A stretch of 64,000 bases of DNA from assembly GCA_965197415.1 (NCBI GenBank), contig OZ240207.1, positions 1,178,001 to 1,242,000 on the forward strand. The letters run 5' to 3'. Below, in pieces: positions 51,931 to 61,101 of this stretch. The notes under the pieces were generated by a model. That model saw nothing but the letters and a program-made list of their open reading frames with translations, ran no database searches and had not been told where the DNA came from. Source of the DNA: DAOUJI01 sp965197415. Lineage in GTDB: Bacteria; Chloroflexota; Dehalococcoidia; Lucifugimonadales; JAGWBF01. Position 1 is the first letter of the stretch, and the number at the start of each line of letters is the position of its first letter. The translations under genes were made by a program, and so were the position numbers.

Positions 51931-53033
51931 CGATCGACTTCACCCATGTTGATGTCGATGCTGCCAAGAGACACGATCATATCCGCCAGCTTCCAACCCA
52001 CCAGCAATTCCTGTATCACGGTGAGGTTGAGGAGGGAAGGCGAGCGTATCTTGCATCTGTACGGGGAAATTCCGCCGTCGCTCACCAGGTAGAACCCCAA
52101 CTCTCCTTTGGGGCACTCCACCCGACCGTAAGCCTCGACGCCTTCAGGCGCTCTGAGCACCAGGGGCAGTTGGGTCCGCACCGGGCCGGGTTGTATCTGC
52201 TCGAAGCACTGGTCGACGATTCGCAGGCTCTGGCGCATCTCCTGCATCCGCACCCAGAAGCGGTCCAGGTTGTCGCCGTTCTCTCCCACGGGAACGTCAA
52301 AGTCCATCCTGTCGTAAACGTCGTAAGGTTCGGCCTTGCGCCAGTCCCAGGCGAGTCCGCTGCCCCGCATCACCGGGCCGCTGGCCGAACAGTTGATGAC
52401 GTGGTCCAGGCTCAAGGTCCCAACTCCTCGGGTCCTCGCCAGGATTATCTCGTTCTCGATGAGGAGCTGTTCCAGCTCCGAGATATACCCCGGCATCTCG
52501 GCCAGAAAATTGTTGAGCGCAGGCCAGAAGTCGTCTGGAGCGTCGGCGAACACCCCGCCCGGTCGCATGAAACTTACGGTGATGCGCGCCCCGCAAAGCA
52601 TCTCGAACAGATCGAGGATGCGTTCCCGCTCACGGAAGCAATACATCAGAGGCGTCCCCAAGGCGCCCAGGTCTTGCAGGAAGAACCCTGTGGCAACCAG
52701 GTGGCTTGCGATGCGCTGCAACTCGGCTGCAATCACACGGAGGTACTGGCCTCGCTCCGGGACTTCTATGTCCATGAGCTTCTCGACGGCAATGCAGTAG
52801 GCCTGATTGTTGGTCATGGATGCCACGTAGTCCAACCGGTCTGTCAGGGTGACTACCTGGACGTAGTTGCGCTCCTCCGCCAGCTTTTCTGACCCTCTGT
52901 GCAGATACCCGAACACGGGCTCCACGTCCAGTATCACCTCGCCGTCGAAGGTTACGCGCAGCCGAAAGACGCCATGGGTCGAGGGGTGTTGGGGCCCTAT
53001 GTTGACGGTTATCGGCTCAGTCCTGATGGTCAT
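51927..53033 (-). CDS. nuoD: NADH-quinone oxidoreductase subunit D
   Basis: 368 residues. NIGPQHPSTHGVFRLRVTFD at the start, GYLHRGSEKLAE and RGSGLAWDWRKAEPYDVYD are the NuoD signatures. Forms the quinone-reducing cavity with NuoB and NuoH. Follows nuoC by 4 nt. At the N-terminus it is a separate protein from NuoC, not a NuoCD fusion. Confidence 0.95.
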   Translation of the reverse strand: MTIRTEPITVNIGPQHPSTHGVFRLRVTFDGEVILDVEPVFGYLHRGSEKLAEERNYVQVVTLTDRLDYVASMTNNQAYCIAVEKLMDIEVPERGQYLRVIAAELQRIASHLVATGFFLQDLGALGTPLMYCFRERERILDLFEMLCGARITVSFMRPGGVFADAPDDFWPALNNFLAEMPGYISELEQLLIENEIILARTRGVGTLSLDHVINCSASGPVMRGSGLAWDWRKAEPYDVYDRMDFDVPVGENGDNLDRFWVRMQEMRQSLRIVDQCFEQIQPGPVRTQLPLVLRAPEGVEAYGRVECPKGELGFYLVSDGGISPYRCKIRSPSLLNLTVIQELLVGWKLADMIVSLGSIDINMGEVDR

Positions 53034-53037
53034 GCCG

Positions 53038-53493
53038 CTAATACTCCACGACGTCCTGGAAGTCCTTGCGCAACGGGTGCCCGGGGAACCCTTCCCAGAG
53101 CATTATCCGTTTGTGGTTGGGGTGCCCGGGGAACCGGATTCCCATCAGGTCCCAAATCTCCCGCTCCTGGTAGTCCGCTCCCTGCCAAACGTCATAGACG
53201 GACGGAATGGACGGTTCGTCCCGACCGTACACCCTGGCCTTGACCACCGCGCTGCGGTTGTGGGTCAACGACGTTATGTGGTACAGCGCCTCGAAGTGGT
53301 CGACGTAGTCGACGGCGGTGATGGCGTTGAGGAAATTGAACTCCAGTCCCGGCTCTTCCTTGAGGAACTTCATGACGTCGACGATGCGCTCCGGCTCCAC
53401 CCACACCGCCGTGTCGCCCACTTCCACAACTGCTCCGGGCAGACTGTCCGCCAGACGTTGGGCCAACTCGCTGCCCGTGACGTGCTCGGTCAT
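53038..53493 (-). CDS. nuoC: NADH-quinone oxidoreductase subunit C
   Basis: 151 residues from ATG 53493, which overlaps the nuoB stop by ATGA. FEALYHITSL and the family signature ERE-IWDLMGIRFPGHPNHKR followed by GHPLRKDF are conserved. Hydrophilic arm subunit. A longer frame upstream is only an out-of-phase extension inside nuoB. Confidence 0.93.
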   Translation of the reverse strand: MTEHVTGSELAQRLADSLPGAVVEVGDTAVWVEPERIVDVMKFLKEEPGLEFNFLNAITAVDYVDHFEALYHITSLTHNRSAVVKARVYGRDEPSIPSVYDVWQGADYQEREIWDLMGIRFPGHPNHKRIMLWEGFPGHPLRKDFQDVVEY

Positions 53494-54113
53494 CGGTCCC
53501 CTGCCGGTTGTCCCTTGATGCTGTACCGCTTGATCTTCTCGTGGAGCTGCATTATCCCGTACAACAAGGCGTCGGGCCTGGGAGGACATCCCGGCACGTA
53601 GACGTCCACGGGAATTATGTGGTTGACTCCCGGCACCACGCTGTAGTTGGAGTAGTAGGGGCCGCCGCTGGTGGCGCAGACGCCCATCGATATAACCCAC
53701 TTGGGCTCGCCCATCTGGTCGTAGATGCGACGTATGGCAGGGGCCATCTTCCACGTCACGGTCCCGGCCACGATCATCAAGTCGGCCTGGCGGGGCGTGG
53801 CCCTGAACACTTCCATGCCGAACCGCGCTATGTCGAACCTGCCCATGGCAGTCGCCATCATCTCGAAAGCGCAGCAGGCCAACCCGAAGGCCACCGGCCA
53901 CAACGCCGACTTGCGACCCCAGTTGAGCAGAGCGTCGACCGAGGTGATCATGACGTTGCGGTCGAGGTCATCGGGCACGTTGATGAGGGGGTCCGGGTAG
54001 GGGTCCAGGTGAGTCCGCCGCATGTTCTCGACGGTCCTGCCCTCGTCCAGGTCTAAGGGGCCTGTGCGGGTGTAGAGAGGGCCGTCGCCTTCTCCTAGGA
54101 TCGGAGTGCTCAT
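53490..54113 (-). CDS. nuoB: NADH-quinone oxidoreductase subunit B
   Basis: 207 residues. The N2 cluster ligands are visible: ACCAFE, then VCATSGG and PGCPPRP. Passes electrons to quinone. The N-terminal ~50 residues are longer than in E. coli. Preceded by nuoA (3 nt). Confidence 0.95.
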   Translation of the reverse strand: MSTPILGEGDGPLYTRTGPLDLDEGRTVENMRRTHLDPYPDPLINVPDDLDRNVMITSVDALLNWGRKSALWPVAFGLACCAFEMMATAMGRFDIARFGMEVFRATPRQADLMIVAGTVTWKMAPAIRRIYDQMGEPKWVISMGVCATSGGPYYSNYSVVPGVNHIIPVDVYVPGCPPRPDALLYGIMQLHEKIKRYSIKGQPAGDR

Positions 54114-54116
54114 TCC

Positions 54117-54500
54117 CTACCTCCACTCCAAGTCTTGCTTGCGCCATGCGTAGACCCATCCAATAAACAGTATCAAGATAAAGGCTCCCATCTCCGCCAG
54201 GGCGAACACTCCCAGCTTGTTGAACTTCACCGCCCAGGGGAAGATGAAGATGACTTCAACGTCAAATATGACGAAGAGCAGGGCGTACATGTAGTAGCGG
54301 AAATTGAACTGTCCCCAGCGTCCCCCGATGGTCTGCATCCCGCACTCGTACACGTCCAGCTTGACGGGGTCGGGTTTCTGAGGGCGGATACGGAGGCGGG
54401 CGAACAACGAGGAGGCCAGCAACATGCTGGCGGGGACGATGAAGGCAACCACAGCCAGTATGAAAACCAGCCCGTACTGCCTGAAATAATCGTCGAGCAT
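54117..54500 (-). CDS. nuoA: NADH-quinone oxidoreductase subunit A
   Basis: 126 residues from ATG 54500. Three membrane helices; PVKLDVYECGMQT and FNFRYYMYALLFVIFDVEVI are the family signatures. First gene of the operon, with a promoter at 54545-54573. An in-frame ATG at 54596 would add a 32-residue segment unlike the family and upstream of the promoter. Confidence 0.93.
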   Translation of the reverse strand: MLDDYFRQYGLVFILAVVAFIVPASMLLASSLFARLRIRPQKPDPVKLDVYECGMQTIGGRWGQFNFRYYMYALLFVIFDVEVIFIFPWAVKFNKLGVFALAEMGAFILILFIGWVYAWRKQDLEWR

Positions 54501-54544
54501 CGTCGAATAGTTAGAATGTTGAGGGTGGGCGGAAATCCGATGGG

Positions 54545-54573
54545 ATGTTACCACAGGCCATATGTGAGCGCAA
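54545..54573 (-). promoter_or_regulatory. Promoter of the nuo operon
   Basis: On the complement, TTGCGC (54573-54568) and TAACAT (54550-54545), 17 bp apart; start near 54538, about 38 nt before nuoA. The region 54574-54721 otherwise holds only a degenerate repeat (54635-54666). Confidence 0.5.
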
Positions 54574-54721
54574 GCAAAACCGGGCGCCCAAATCACCCGT
54601 CTTGTATGTCCGCATGGGGGCCAAACTCCGCTTATCCACTGGCGGGAGAAGGCTGGGATGAGGGGGTCCAGGGTGCTGTGTTCAAGAACACGGCGCGACG
54701 AGGAAGGACGCTTCCCAAATC

Positions 54722-54880
54722 CTACGATGAAAAATAGAGTCTGATTATCTCTATCACCTCGTCCCGGCCAATAACTCCGTTAAAGTAGTCCGACGCAGCC
54801 TCAATGGCTTCGTCTCTGTCTATTGTTCCGTCAACGTTTGCGTCACATCGGTGAATCCCGCCGTCCAGGGTTTTCTCTAG
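54722..54880 (-). pseudogene. EF-hand small protein, 3' part, split by IS element
   Basis: 52 residues: CDANVDGTIDRDEAIEAA is a clear calcium-binding loop, then a second helix pair to LYFSS and stop. The 5' part continues to the right of the IS: codons at 56085-56099 (ATG at 56099) join in frame through the CTAG target site, giving a ~57-residue protein in the uninserted state. No signal peptide in that short form; it may itself be the tail of a once larger secreted protein. Confidence 0.7.
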
Positions 54881-56080
54881 GGAACCTCTGAGCAATGGGC
54901 CTAACTCTGTGGTTGCATTGTTGGAGAGGGGATTTCGAAGATTTACAGCCCTCCCGTGGCGCTGCCATAGGGGCCGACGGCCCTTGAACTGGCCCTGCCG
55001 GGGGGATTCACCCCTCCCAACCTTGATTTTGGACGCAGTGCGCCCCTGATCACGCTGCTGCTCGTTGCTCGCTTATCATCAAGTTGGCCAGCCCCAGCAG
55101 CGCCATCAGCCGTTGGGTGTTCTTGGCCAACCCCCGGTAGCGCACCTTGGCGTAGCCAAAGCGCCGCTTGACGTACAGGAAGGGATGCTCCACTTTGGCC
55201 CTGACCGACGCCTTGAGCTTCTCCGCCAACTCCTCAGGGCTGCCGGGATCCAGCTTCCGGCGTTGGCCGGGCCTCATCGCCACCCGCCACTCCACCTCCA
55301 GGCCCCGATTCTCCGGTCGTTTATGGACCCCCAGATACCCCGCATCCCCCCACACCTGCCTCTCTCCCCCGTGCAGCAGCCGGTGGGCTTCCGTCACGTC
55401 GTGCACGTTGGCCGGTGTGGTGGTCACGCTGTGCACCACCCCAGTATCCGCATCCACCCCGATGTGCGCTTTCATTCCGAAATGCCACTGGTTGCCCTTC
55501 TTCACCTGGCGCATCTCGGAGTCCCGCTCCCCGGCCCGGTTCTTCGTCGACGACGGCGCCTCGATGATGCTGGCGTCCACTATCGTCCCCTCACGCAGCC
55601 GAAGCCCCTGGGACTCCAGATGACCCTTGATCTCCTCGAACACTCCCTTGCCCAACTCGTGCTCCTCCAACAGATGGCGGAAGTTCAGGATCGTAGTCTC
55701 GTCGGGCAGCGGTTCCCGCAGCTTCAGGCCCACGAACCTCCGCACCGACTCAGCCTCGTATAGCAGGTCCTCCATGCCAGGGTCGCTCGCATTGTAGAAC
55801 AGCTGCACGCAGTGAATCCGCAGCATCGCCGACAACCGGTAGGCAGGGCGCCCGCGTCCTCCCTTATGGTAGAAGGGACGGATGCGCTCTTCCAGTCTTG
55901 TCCACGGGATCAGCCCGTCCATGCGCTCAAGGAATATCTCCCTGCGGGTCTTTCGCTTTTTGCTCTCGTATTCCACATCCGCGAATGTCGGCTGGTCTAT
56001 CATCTCTTCACTCCCGCCTTCACCACTCTACTCTCCCACTATTATAATGCCTCAACCCCACGGACTTGTTCAGAGTATCC
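54881..56080. mobile_element. IS5-family insertion sequence (1200 bp)
   Basis: Imperfect terminal inverted repeats GGAACCTCTGAGCAA (54881-54895) and GGATACTCTGAACAA (complement of 56066-56080), 12 of 15 matching. Direct CTAG target duplication at 54877-54880 and 56081-56084. One intact transposase. The element is complete and likely recent. Confidence 0.85.
55050..56003 (-). CDS. IS5-family transposase
   Basis: 317 residues, single frame. The DDE residues appear as VDASI (first Asp), WGDAGYLG (second Asp) and KVEHPFLYVKR (Glu, with Y-2-R type context). DNA-binding N-terminus with MLRIHCVQLFYNASDPG. Cuts and joins the ends of the surrounding 1.2-kb element. No frameshift or stop, so probably active. 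Confidence 0.93.
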   Translation of the reverse strand: MIDQPTFADVEYESKKRKTRREIFLERMDGLIPWTRLEERIRPFYHKGGRGRPAYRLSAMLRIHCVQLFYNASDPGMEDLLYEAESVRRFVGLKLREPLPDETTILNFRHLLEEHELGKGVFEEIKGHLESQGLRLREGTIVDASIIEAPSSTKNRAGERDSEMRQVKKGNQWHFGMKAHIGVDADTGVVHSVTTTPANVHDVTEAHRLLHGGERQVWGDAGYLGVHKRPENRGLEVEWRVAMRPGQRRKLDPGSPEELAEKLKASVRAKVEHPFLYVKRRFGYAKVRYRGLAKNTQRLMALLGLANLMISEQRAAA

Positions 56081-56197
56081 CTAGGTTAGGAGGCACCATC
56101 ACATCAAGCTTATCCAAAGAAAAAGGGTGTAGCGACGACTCCTGGAAAGTGAAGAGGTGTTGTGGAGGCCTGGCGAAGGACTGCGAGGGGAGAGGCG

Positions 56198-57886
56198 CTA
56201 GGAGCCCCGGCCCTGGGACCGGGCCCAGGAGTCGCGGAGGGCTACGGTGCGGTTGAAGACCTGCTTGCCGGGCGTGGAGTCCGGGTCCATGCAGAAGTAG
56301 CCCTGCCTCAGAAACTGGAACCTGTCGCCGGGGTAGGCTTCCCCGAGGGACGGCTCAAGCCTGCACCCGGACAATACCTCAACCGACGCAGGGTTCAGGT
56401 CTTCCTTGAAGTCCCTGCCGTCCCTTCCGGGATCAGCCTCCATGAAGAGGCGGTCGTAGAGGCGCACCTCCGCTTCCAGCGAATGTTCCGCCGACACCCA
56501 ATGGGACGTGCCTCGCACCTTGCGCCCGTCGGGGCTGGAGCCGCCCCTGGACTCTGGGTCGTAGGCGCAACGCAACTCCGTCGCCTCCCCAGTAATTGGG
56601 TCCGTCACCACGCCAGTGCAGGTGACCAGATAAGCGTGTTGTAGACGCACCTCGCGTCCCAGCGCGAACCTGTAGAAGTTTTTCGGCGGGTCCATCATGA
56701 AGTCGTCGCGCTCGATGTAGACTGTCTTGGAGAACATGACCTTTCTTACGCCAGCGGAAGGGTCTTCGGGGTTGTTCACCGCCTCCAGCTCCTCCACCTG
56801 GCCTTCCGGGTAGTTCTCTATGACCAGCTTGAGAGGACGCAGCACGGCCATGCGGCGGGGCGCCCTGGCGTTTAGGTCTTCCCGCACCGAGTGTTCCAGC
56901 AGGGCAATATCTATTACGTTATCCCGCCTAGCCACCCCAACCTTGCGGCAAAAGTCCCTGATGGCCTCAGGCGTATACCCTCTGCGGCGCAGGCCCGCGA
57001 TGGTCGGCATTCGGGGATCGTCCCAGCTTGACACGTGGCCGCCTTCCACCAGCTCCAGAAGCCGCCGCTTGCTCATGACAGTATAGCTAAGGTTGAGGCG
57101 GGCGAATTCAGTCTGGCGAGGACGGCTGGGCAGCGGCAAGTTATCCACCACCCAATCGTACAAGGGCCGGTGGTCCTCGAACTCCAGGGTGCACAGCGAA
57201 TGGGTAACATGTTCCAGGGCGTCGGACACCGGATGGGCGTAGTCGTACATGGGGTACACAACCCACTTGTCACCCGACCGCTCGTGAGGGACCTTCAAGA
57301 TCCGGTACAACACCGGGTCCCGCATGTTCAGGTTAGGGGAGCTCATGTCGATCTTGGCCCTCAGGACATGGGCGCCCTCGCTGAACTCGCCTTGGCTCAT
57401 CCTGTGGAACAGGTCCAGGTTTTCCTCTACGGGCCTCGTGCGGTGGGGGCTGTCGATGCCCGGCTCAGTCAGGGTTCCACGGTATTCTCGAATCTCATCC
57501 TGGCTCAGGCTGTCCACATAGGCTTTGTCGTCTTTGATGAGCAGAACAGCCATCTCGTGCAGCCGGTCAAAGTAGTCGGAGGCGTAGTACAGGCGCTCTC
57601 CCCAGTCGAATCCGAGCCAACGCACGTCCCTCTGGATGGACTCGGTGTACTCCTCGTCCTCCTTGGTGGGGTTGGTGTCGTCGAAACGGAGATTGCACCG
57701 CGCTCCGGGGAATTCCTCGGCAATCCCGAAGTTCAGGCAGATGGACTTGGCGTGGCCGATGTGGAGGTAGCCGTTGGGTTCCGGCGGAAACCGGGTGACG
57801 ACCCTGCCATCGTCGACTCCGGACTCCAGGTCATCGGCTATCATGTGCCGGATGAAGTCAGAGTAGTCGGCGTGGTCGGTGGTCAT
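56198..57886 (-). CDS. glnS: Glutaminyl-tRNA synthetase
   Basis: 562 residues, class I. PPEPNGYLHIGHAKSICLNF contains the HIGH motif; VMSKRRLLELVEGG is the KMSKS counterpart; GLRRRGYTPEAIRDFC and the C-terminal beta-barrel domains are typical of GlnRS. Charges tRNA-Gln directly. Next to gltX (7-nt gap), same direction. The predicted stop is followed by the remains of the EF-hand ORF. Confidence 0.95.
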   Translation of the reverse strand: MTTDHADYSDFIRHMIADDLESGVDDGRVVTRFPPEPNGYLHIGHAKSICLNFGIAEEFPGARCNLRFDDTNPTKEDEEYTESIQRDVRWLGFDWGERLYYASDYFDRLHEMAVLLIKDDKAYVDSLSQDEIREYRGTLTEPGIDSPHRTRPVEENLDLFHRMSQGEFSEGAHVLRAKIDMSSPNLNMRDPVLYRILKVPHERSGDKWVVYPMYDYAHPVSDALEHVTHSLCTLEFEDHRPLYDWVVDNLPLPSRPRQTEFARLNLSYTVMSKRRLLELVEGGHVSSWDDPRMPTIAGLRRRGYTPEAIRDFCRKVGVARRDNVIDIALLEHSVREDLNARAPRRMAVLRPLKLVIENYPEGQVEELEAVNNPEDPSAGVRKVMFSKTVYIERDDFMMDPPKNFYRFALGREVRLQHAYLVTCTGVVTDPITGEATELRCAYDPESRGGSSPDGRKVRGTSHWVSAEHSLEAEVRLYDRLFMEADPGRDGRDFKEDLNPASVEVLSGCRLEPSLGEAYPGDRFQFLRQGYFCMDPDSTPGKQVFNRTVALRDSWARSQGRGS

Positions 57887-57893
57887 AGCAGGT

Positions 57894-59381
57894 TCACTCG
57901 CCGGTTGGGCTGGCTGGGCCGGCTGAGGCGGAAGTCCTCGCCTCTTTCAAAAGCTCCAAAGCTGAGTCGATGCGACGGACACAGATGTCCCGGCCCAGGA
58001 CCTCCATCGTGTCGAACAGGGGAGGCGTGGCTTTTCGTCCGGTAAGCGCCGCTCTCAGGGCGCCAAAGAACTTGCGTCCCGACAATCCCAGTTCTTCTCC
58101 GAGGGCGCGCAACCCTGTCTCCAAGGCGGCGGCGGTGTATGAGTCCATCGAACCGAGCAGCTTGCTCGCGCTCTCCAGGGCGTGCTCCACTCCTTCAAAG
58201 CCCAGAGACCGCTCGAATTCACCCTCCTCGAACTCCAAGTCCCTGAAGAAGTAGGCCACTCTGTAAGGGGCCTCGTCCAACGTCTTAATCCTCTCCTGGA
58301 CCAGAGGAGCAACCCTGGACAGGAGTCCCATATCCACCGGCCCCAACTCCTCCTCTACAAAGGGCGCCATGCTGTCGGCCAGGTCCGATACTTCCATCTC
58401 CCGGAGGTAGTGCCCGTTCATCCACTGGAGCCGTTCCATATCGAAGATAGCCGCCGACTTGTTGATGCGGTCTATCGAGAAGTTCTCCGTCAGCGTTTGC
58501 ATGGACATCAGGTCGGTCTTGTCGTCCAGAGCCCAGCCCAGGAGGGCCATGAAGTTAATCATGGCGTGGGGCAGGTAGCCCATGTCACGATATTCCAACA
58601 GTGCTGCGGCCCCGTGCCGCTTGGACAGCTTGGAGTGGTCCGGGCCGTGAATCATGGGAAGGTGGGCGAACAGGGGCGGCTCGTACCCCAGGGCCTCATA
58701 CAGCCGGACGTGACGTGGGACGCTGGGAAGCCACTCCTCGGCTCGCATAACATGGGTGATGTCCATGGCATGGTCGTCCACGACGCTGGCCATGTGGTAG
58801 GTGGGAAAGCCGTCTGATTTGATGATGACGAAGTCCTCCTGAGTGTCGTTGCTCCACGAGACGCGGCCCCTGACCAGGTCATCGACCTGCGTCTCGCCGC
58901 TCTGTGGCATTGCGAAACGCACCACAGACGGGATTCCTTCCTCTTCACAGGACTTTCGCTGTGAGTCGGTCAGCTCTCTGCAGAATCCGTTGTAGCCTCC
59001 CCGCAGACCCGCCTGCTGTTGCTCCTTGCGCCGTCGGGCCAACTCTTCCACGCTGCAATAGCAGCGGTAAGCTGCGCCGTTTCTGACCAGCCGCTCTGAC
59101 TCCGCCTGGTACAAGTCAAGCCGCTGCGACTGGAAATATGGGCTGTAGGGGCCACCTGTTTCCGGGCCTTCGTCCCAGTCCAGTCCCAGCCACCTCAGTG
59201 ATTCGAGAATCTTTTCCAGCGAGCCTTCCTGCTGCCGGTCCTGGTCAGTGTCTTCCACTCTCAACACGAAAGCGCCGCCGTGCCGTCTGGCCAGCAGCCA
59301 GTTGAACAGGGCGGTGCGGAGATTGCCGACGTGGGGGTCTCCGGTGGGACTGGGCGCGTATCTGACTCGTACCTTATCCAA
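57894..59381 (-). CDS. gltX: Glutamyl-tRNA synthetase
   Basis: 495 residues, class I bacterial type. RYAPSPTGDPHVGNLRTALF holds the HxGN form of HIGH, and SKLSKRHGAAALLEYR the KMSKS form. A zinc-binding C-x-C...Y-x-C-like region, AYRCYCSVEEL, is present. Attaches Glu to tRNA-Glu. The glnS gene alongside suggests that tRNA-Gln need not be made by transamidation. Confidence 0.95.
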   Translation of the reverse strand: MDKVRVRYAPSPTGDPHVGNLRTALFNWLLARRHGGAFVLRVEDTDQDRQQEGSLEKILESLRWLGLDWDEGPETGGPYSPYFQSQRLDLYQAESERLVRNGAAYRCYCSVEELARRRKEQQQAGLRGGYNGFCRELTDSQRKSCEEEGIPSVVRFAMPQSGETQVDDLVRGRVSWSNDTQEDFVIIKSDGFPTYHMASVVDDHAMDITHVMRAEEWLPSVPRHVRLYEALGYEPPLFAHLPMIHGPDHSKLSKRHGAAALLEYRDMGYLPHAMINFMALLGWALDDKTDLMSMQTLTENFSIDRINKSAAIFDMERLQWMNGHYLREMEVSDLADSMAPFVEEELGPVDMGLLSRVAPLVQERIKTLDEAPYRVAYFFRDLEFEEGEFERSLGFEGVEHALESASKLLGSMDSYTAAALETGLRALGEELGLSGRKFFGALRAALTGRKATPPLFDTMEVLGRDICVRRIDSALELLKEARTSASAGPASPTGE

Positions 59382-59429
59382 CTCTAAACGTCTGTCCTCG
59401 GGAGTGGGTTGAATCCGTGATGGCTAGCT

Positions 59430-60401
59430 TCAGGACACGGTTTGGATTTTAGCATGAGCGGACGCTCGCAGGTCAGCCAGCGCCGCCCTGAAATCGGCGG
59501 GAATATCCGAAGTGAACTCGACCCAACCGCCGTGGGAAGGATGATGGAACCCCAGGGCATGGGCATGGAGCAAGTGGCGGCTGGCCTGGGGCCATCTGGC
59601 TTTGGCGCCGCCATACACCCTGTCCCCCACCAACGGAGCGCCCAGGTGAGCCAGGTGGACCCGTATCTGGTGCGTTCGCCCGGTCTTGGGCCGAGCCTCA
59701 ACCAATGAGAACCGTTCGCCATTCACCTCGATTCGCTCCAGGGTGCGATAGACGGTAAGGGATTCCCGGCCTTCTAGTACCACAGCCATGCGTTTTCTGT
59801 TCCTAGTGTCTCTACCTATGGGAGCAGAGATTTCGCCCTTCGGCGGCTCTACGGCGCCATGTACAAGGGCGGTGTAGCCCTTCACGACGGTGCGGTCCCG
59901 GAACTGGTCGGTCAGGCTACGATGCGCCCTGTCCGTCTTGGCGACTGCCATCAGACCCGACGTATCCTTGTCCAACCTATGGACGATGCCCGGGCGGACC
60001 TCGCCGCCTATCCCCTTGAGGTCATCACACAACGACAACAATGCATTCACCAGCGTATGGGCCGGGTGGCCGGGCGCAGGATGGACGGTAAGGCCAGCCG
60101 GTTTGTCCACCACCATGAGATGATCATCCTGGTAAACCACGTCCAGCGGGATGTCCTCGGCAGCCAGATTAACGGCTTGAGGAGGAGGGATGGTCACCCG
60201 AAGCCAGTCTCCGGCATGGACTTTTGCTCCGGCTTTGGGCAAGGTGCCGTTGCGTAGCACGTGGCCCTGGTCTATCAGCTTTCGGATGCGCGAACGGGTC
60301 AACTCAGGCATCTCCCGGGCCAGTTCCTGGGCGATGTAGGCGTCCAGGCGTTCCCCCTCACCGGAAGGATGTTTCTCCACGACCAAGTCTCTGGTCTTCA
60401 C
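59430..60401 (-). CDS. RluA-family pseudouridine synthase
   Basis: 323 residues from GTG 60401, which overlaps the lspA stop (GTGA). An S4 domain (RLDAYIAQELAREMPELTRS) is followed by the RluA core: VHRLDKDTSGLMAVAKTD with the catalytic Asp, and RTHQIRVHLAHLG. Modifies uridines in 23S rRNA (RluC/D type). Coupled to lspA as in many bacteria. Confidence 0.9.
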   Translation of the reverse strand: MKTRDLVVEKHPSGEGERLDAYIAQELAREMPELTRSRIRKLIDQGHVLRNGTLPKAGAKVHAGDWLRVTIPPPQAVNLAAEDIPLDVVYQDDHLMVVDKPAGLTVHPAPGHPAHTLVNALLSLCDDLKGIGGEVRPGIVHRLDKDTSGLMAVAKTDRAHRSLTDQFRDRTVVKGYTALVHGAVEPPKGEISAPIGRDTRNRKRMAVVLEGRESLTVYRTLERIEVNGERFSLVEARPKTGRTHQIRVHLAHLGAPLVGDRVYGGAKARWPQASRHLLHAHALGFHHPSHGGWVEFTSDIPADFRAALADLRASAHAKIQTVS

Positions 60402-61081
60402 TCCTCTTCCATCCACTCCCTGGCCCCGCAGTTGGTGCAACGCCAGCCCCCTGGCACATCCACCATAGCAGCCCCGCAGACAAGGCAGGGTTCGTTGGCC
60501 GTTTCCCCTGGAGCCAGGGTGTTAATCGGGCCATGCAAGTTCAGGGTCTCCGCCACGCCAACAGGCGTTCGTTCAACCGTTCTACTGGTGGTCAGGAAAA
60601 GGTATCCCAGGATAAATATCCCGATCACTATGGAAGAGTCGGCGATGTTGAACACAGGCCAAGGGCCGATGTCTATGAAATCCGTCACCTCACCCACGCG
60701 CACGCGGTCAAACAGGTTCCCGGCGGCGCCTCCCAGCTGCATCCCGAGACTGAGCCGCAAGGGAAATCCGGAGAAGGGTTGCTTCTTATACACAATAAGC
60801 AACACCCCTATGCCCACCAGGGAGGCGATTATCAAGAACATAGTCTGGTCGGGGAAGAGGCCAAAGGCACTGCCCGTGTTGCTGGTGTGGGTTATTCTGA
60901 ACAGCCCGTCTCTGGGAACGGACTCACCCAGGAACAGGTAAGCCCGGACGATGGCCTTGGTCACCTGGTCCAGGCCGAACGCCAGGGCGAGGGGAAGCAG
61001 AAGAATGGGATCGTTCCACCAAGAGGTGCGCTCAGGCCAGGAGACTTTTTCCTCTTGTTCTACTTGTTCTACGTGGTCCAT
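60398..61081 (-). CDS. lspA: Lipoprotein signal peptidase with C-terminal zinc ribbon
   Basis: 227 residues, longer than the usual ~160. Four membrane helices; catalytic Asp pair D125 (GNLFDRVR) and D148 (NIADSS) with the NTG and GGAxGN motifs. Cleaves prolipoproteins at the lipobox Cys, matching the lipoproteins coded here (cyclophilins, cytochrome c). Residues ~195-227 form an extra zinc ribbon (C199, C202, C215, C218). Upstream is an alpha/beta hydrolase gene, 20 nt away. Confidence 0.9.
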   Translation of the reverse strand: MDHVEQVEQEEKVSWPERTSWWNDPILLLPLALAFGLDQVTKAIVRAYLFLGESVPRDGLFRITHTSNTGSAFGLFPDQTMFLIIASLVGIGVLLIVYKKQPFSGFPLRLSLGMQLGGAAGNLFDRVRVGEVTDFIDIGPWPVFNIADSSIVIGIFILGYLFLTTSRTVERTPVGVAETLNLHGPINTLAPGETANEPCLVCGAAMVDVPGGWRCTNCGAREWMEEE

Positions 61082-61101
61082 CTGTTGATCGATAGTAGAG
61101 C

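Noticed and set aside
54722..55050. Long frame running from inside the IS into the EF-hand remnant (with a stretch reading GRRPLWQRHGRAVNLRN)
   Set aside because: The upstream part is IS terminal DNA read by chance in phase; the inverted repeats and CTAG duplication show that the true gene is on the other side of the IS.
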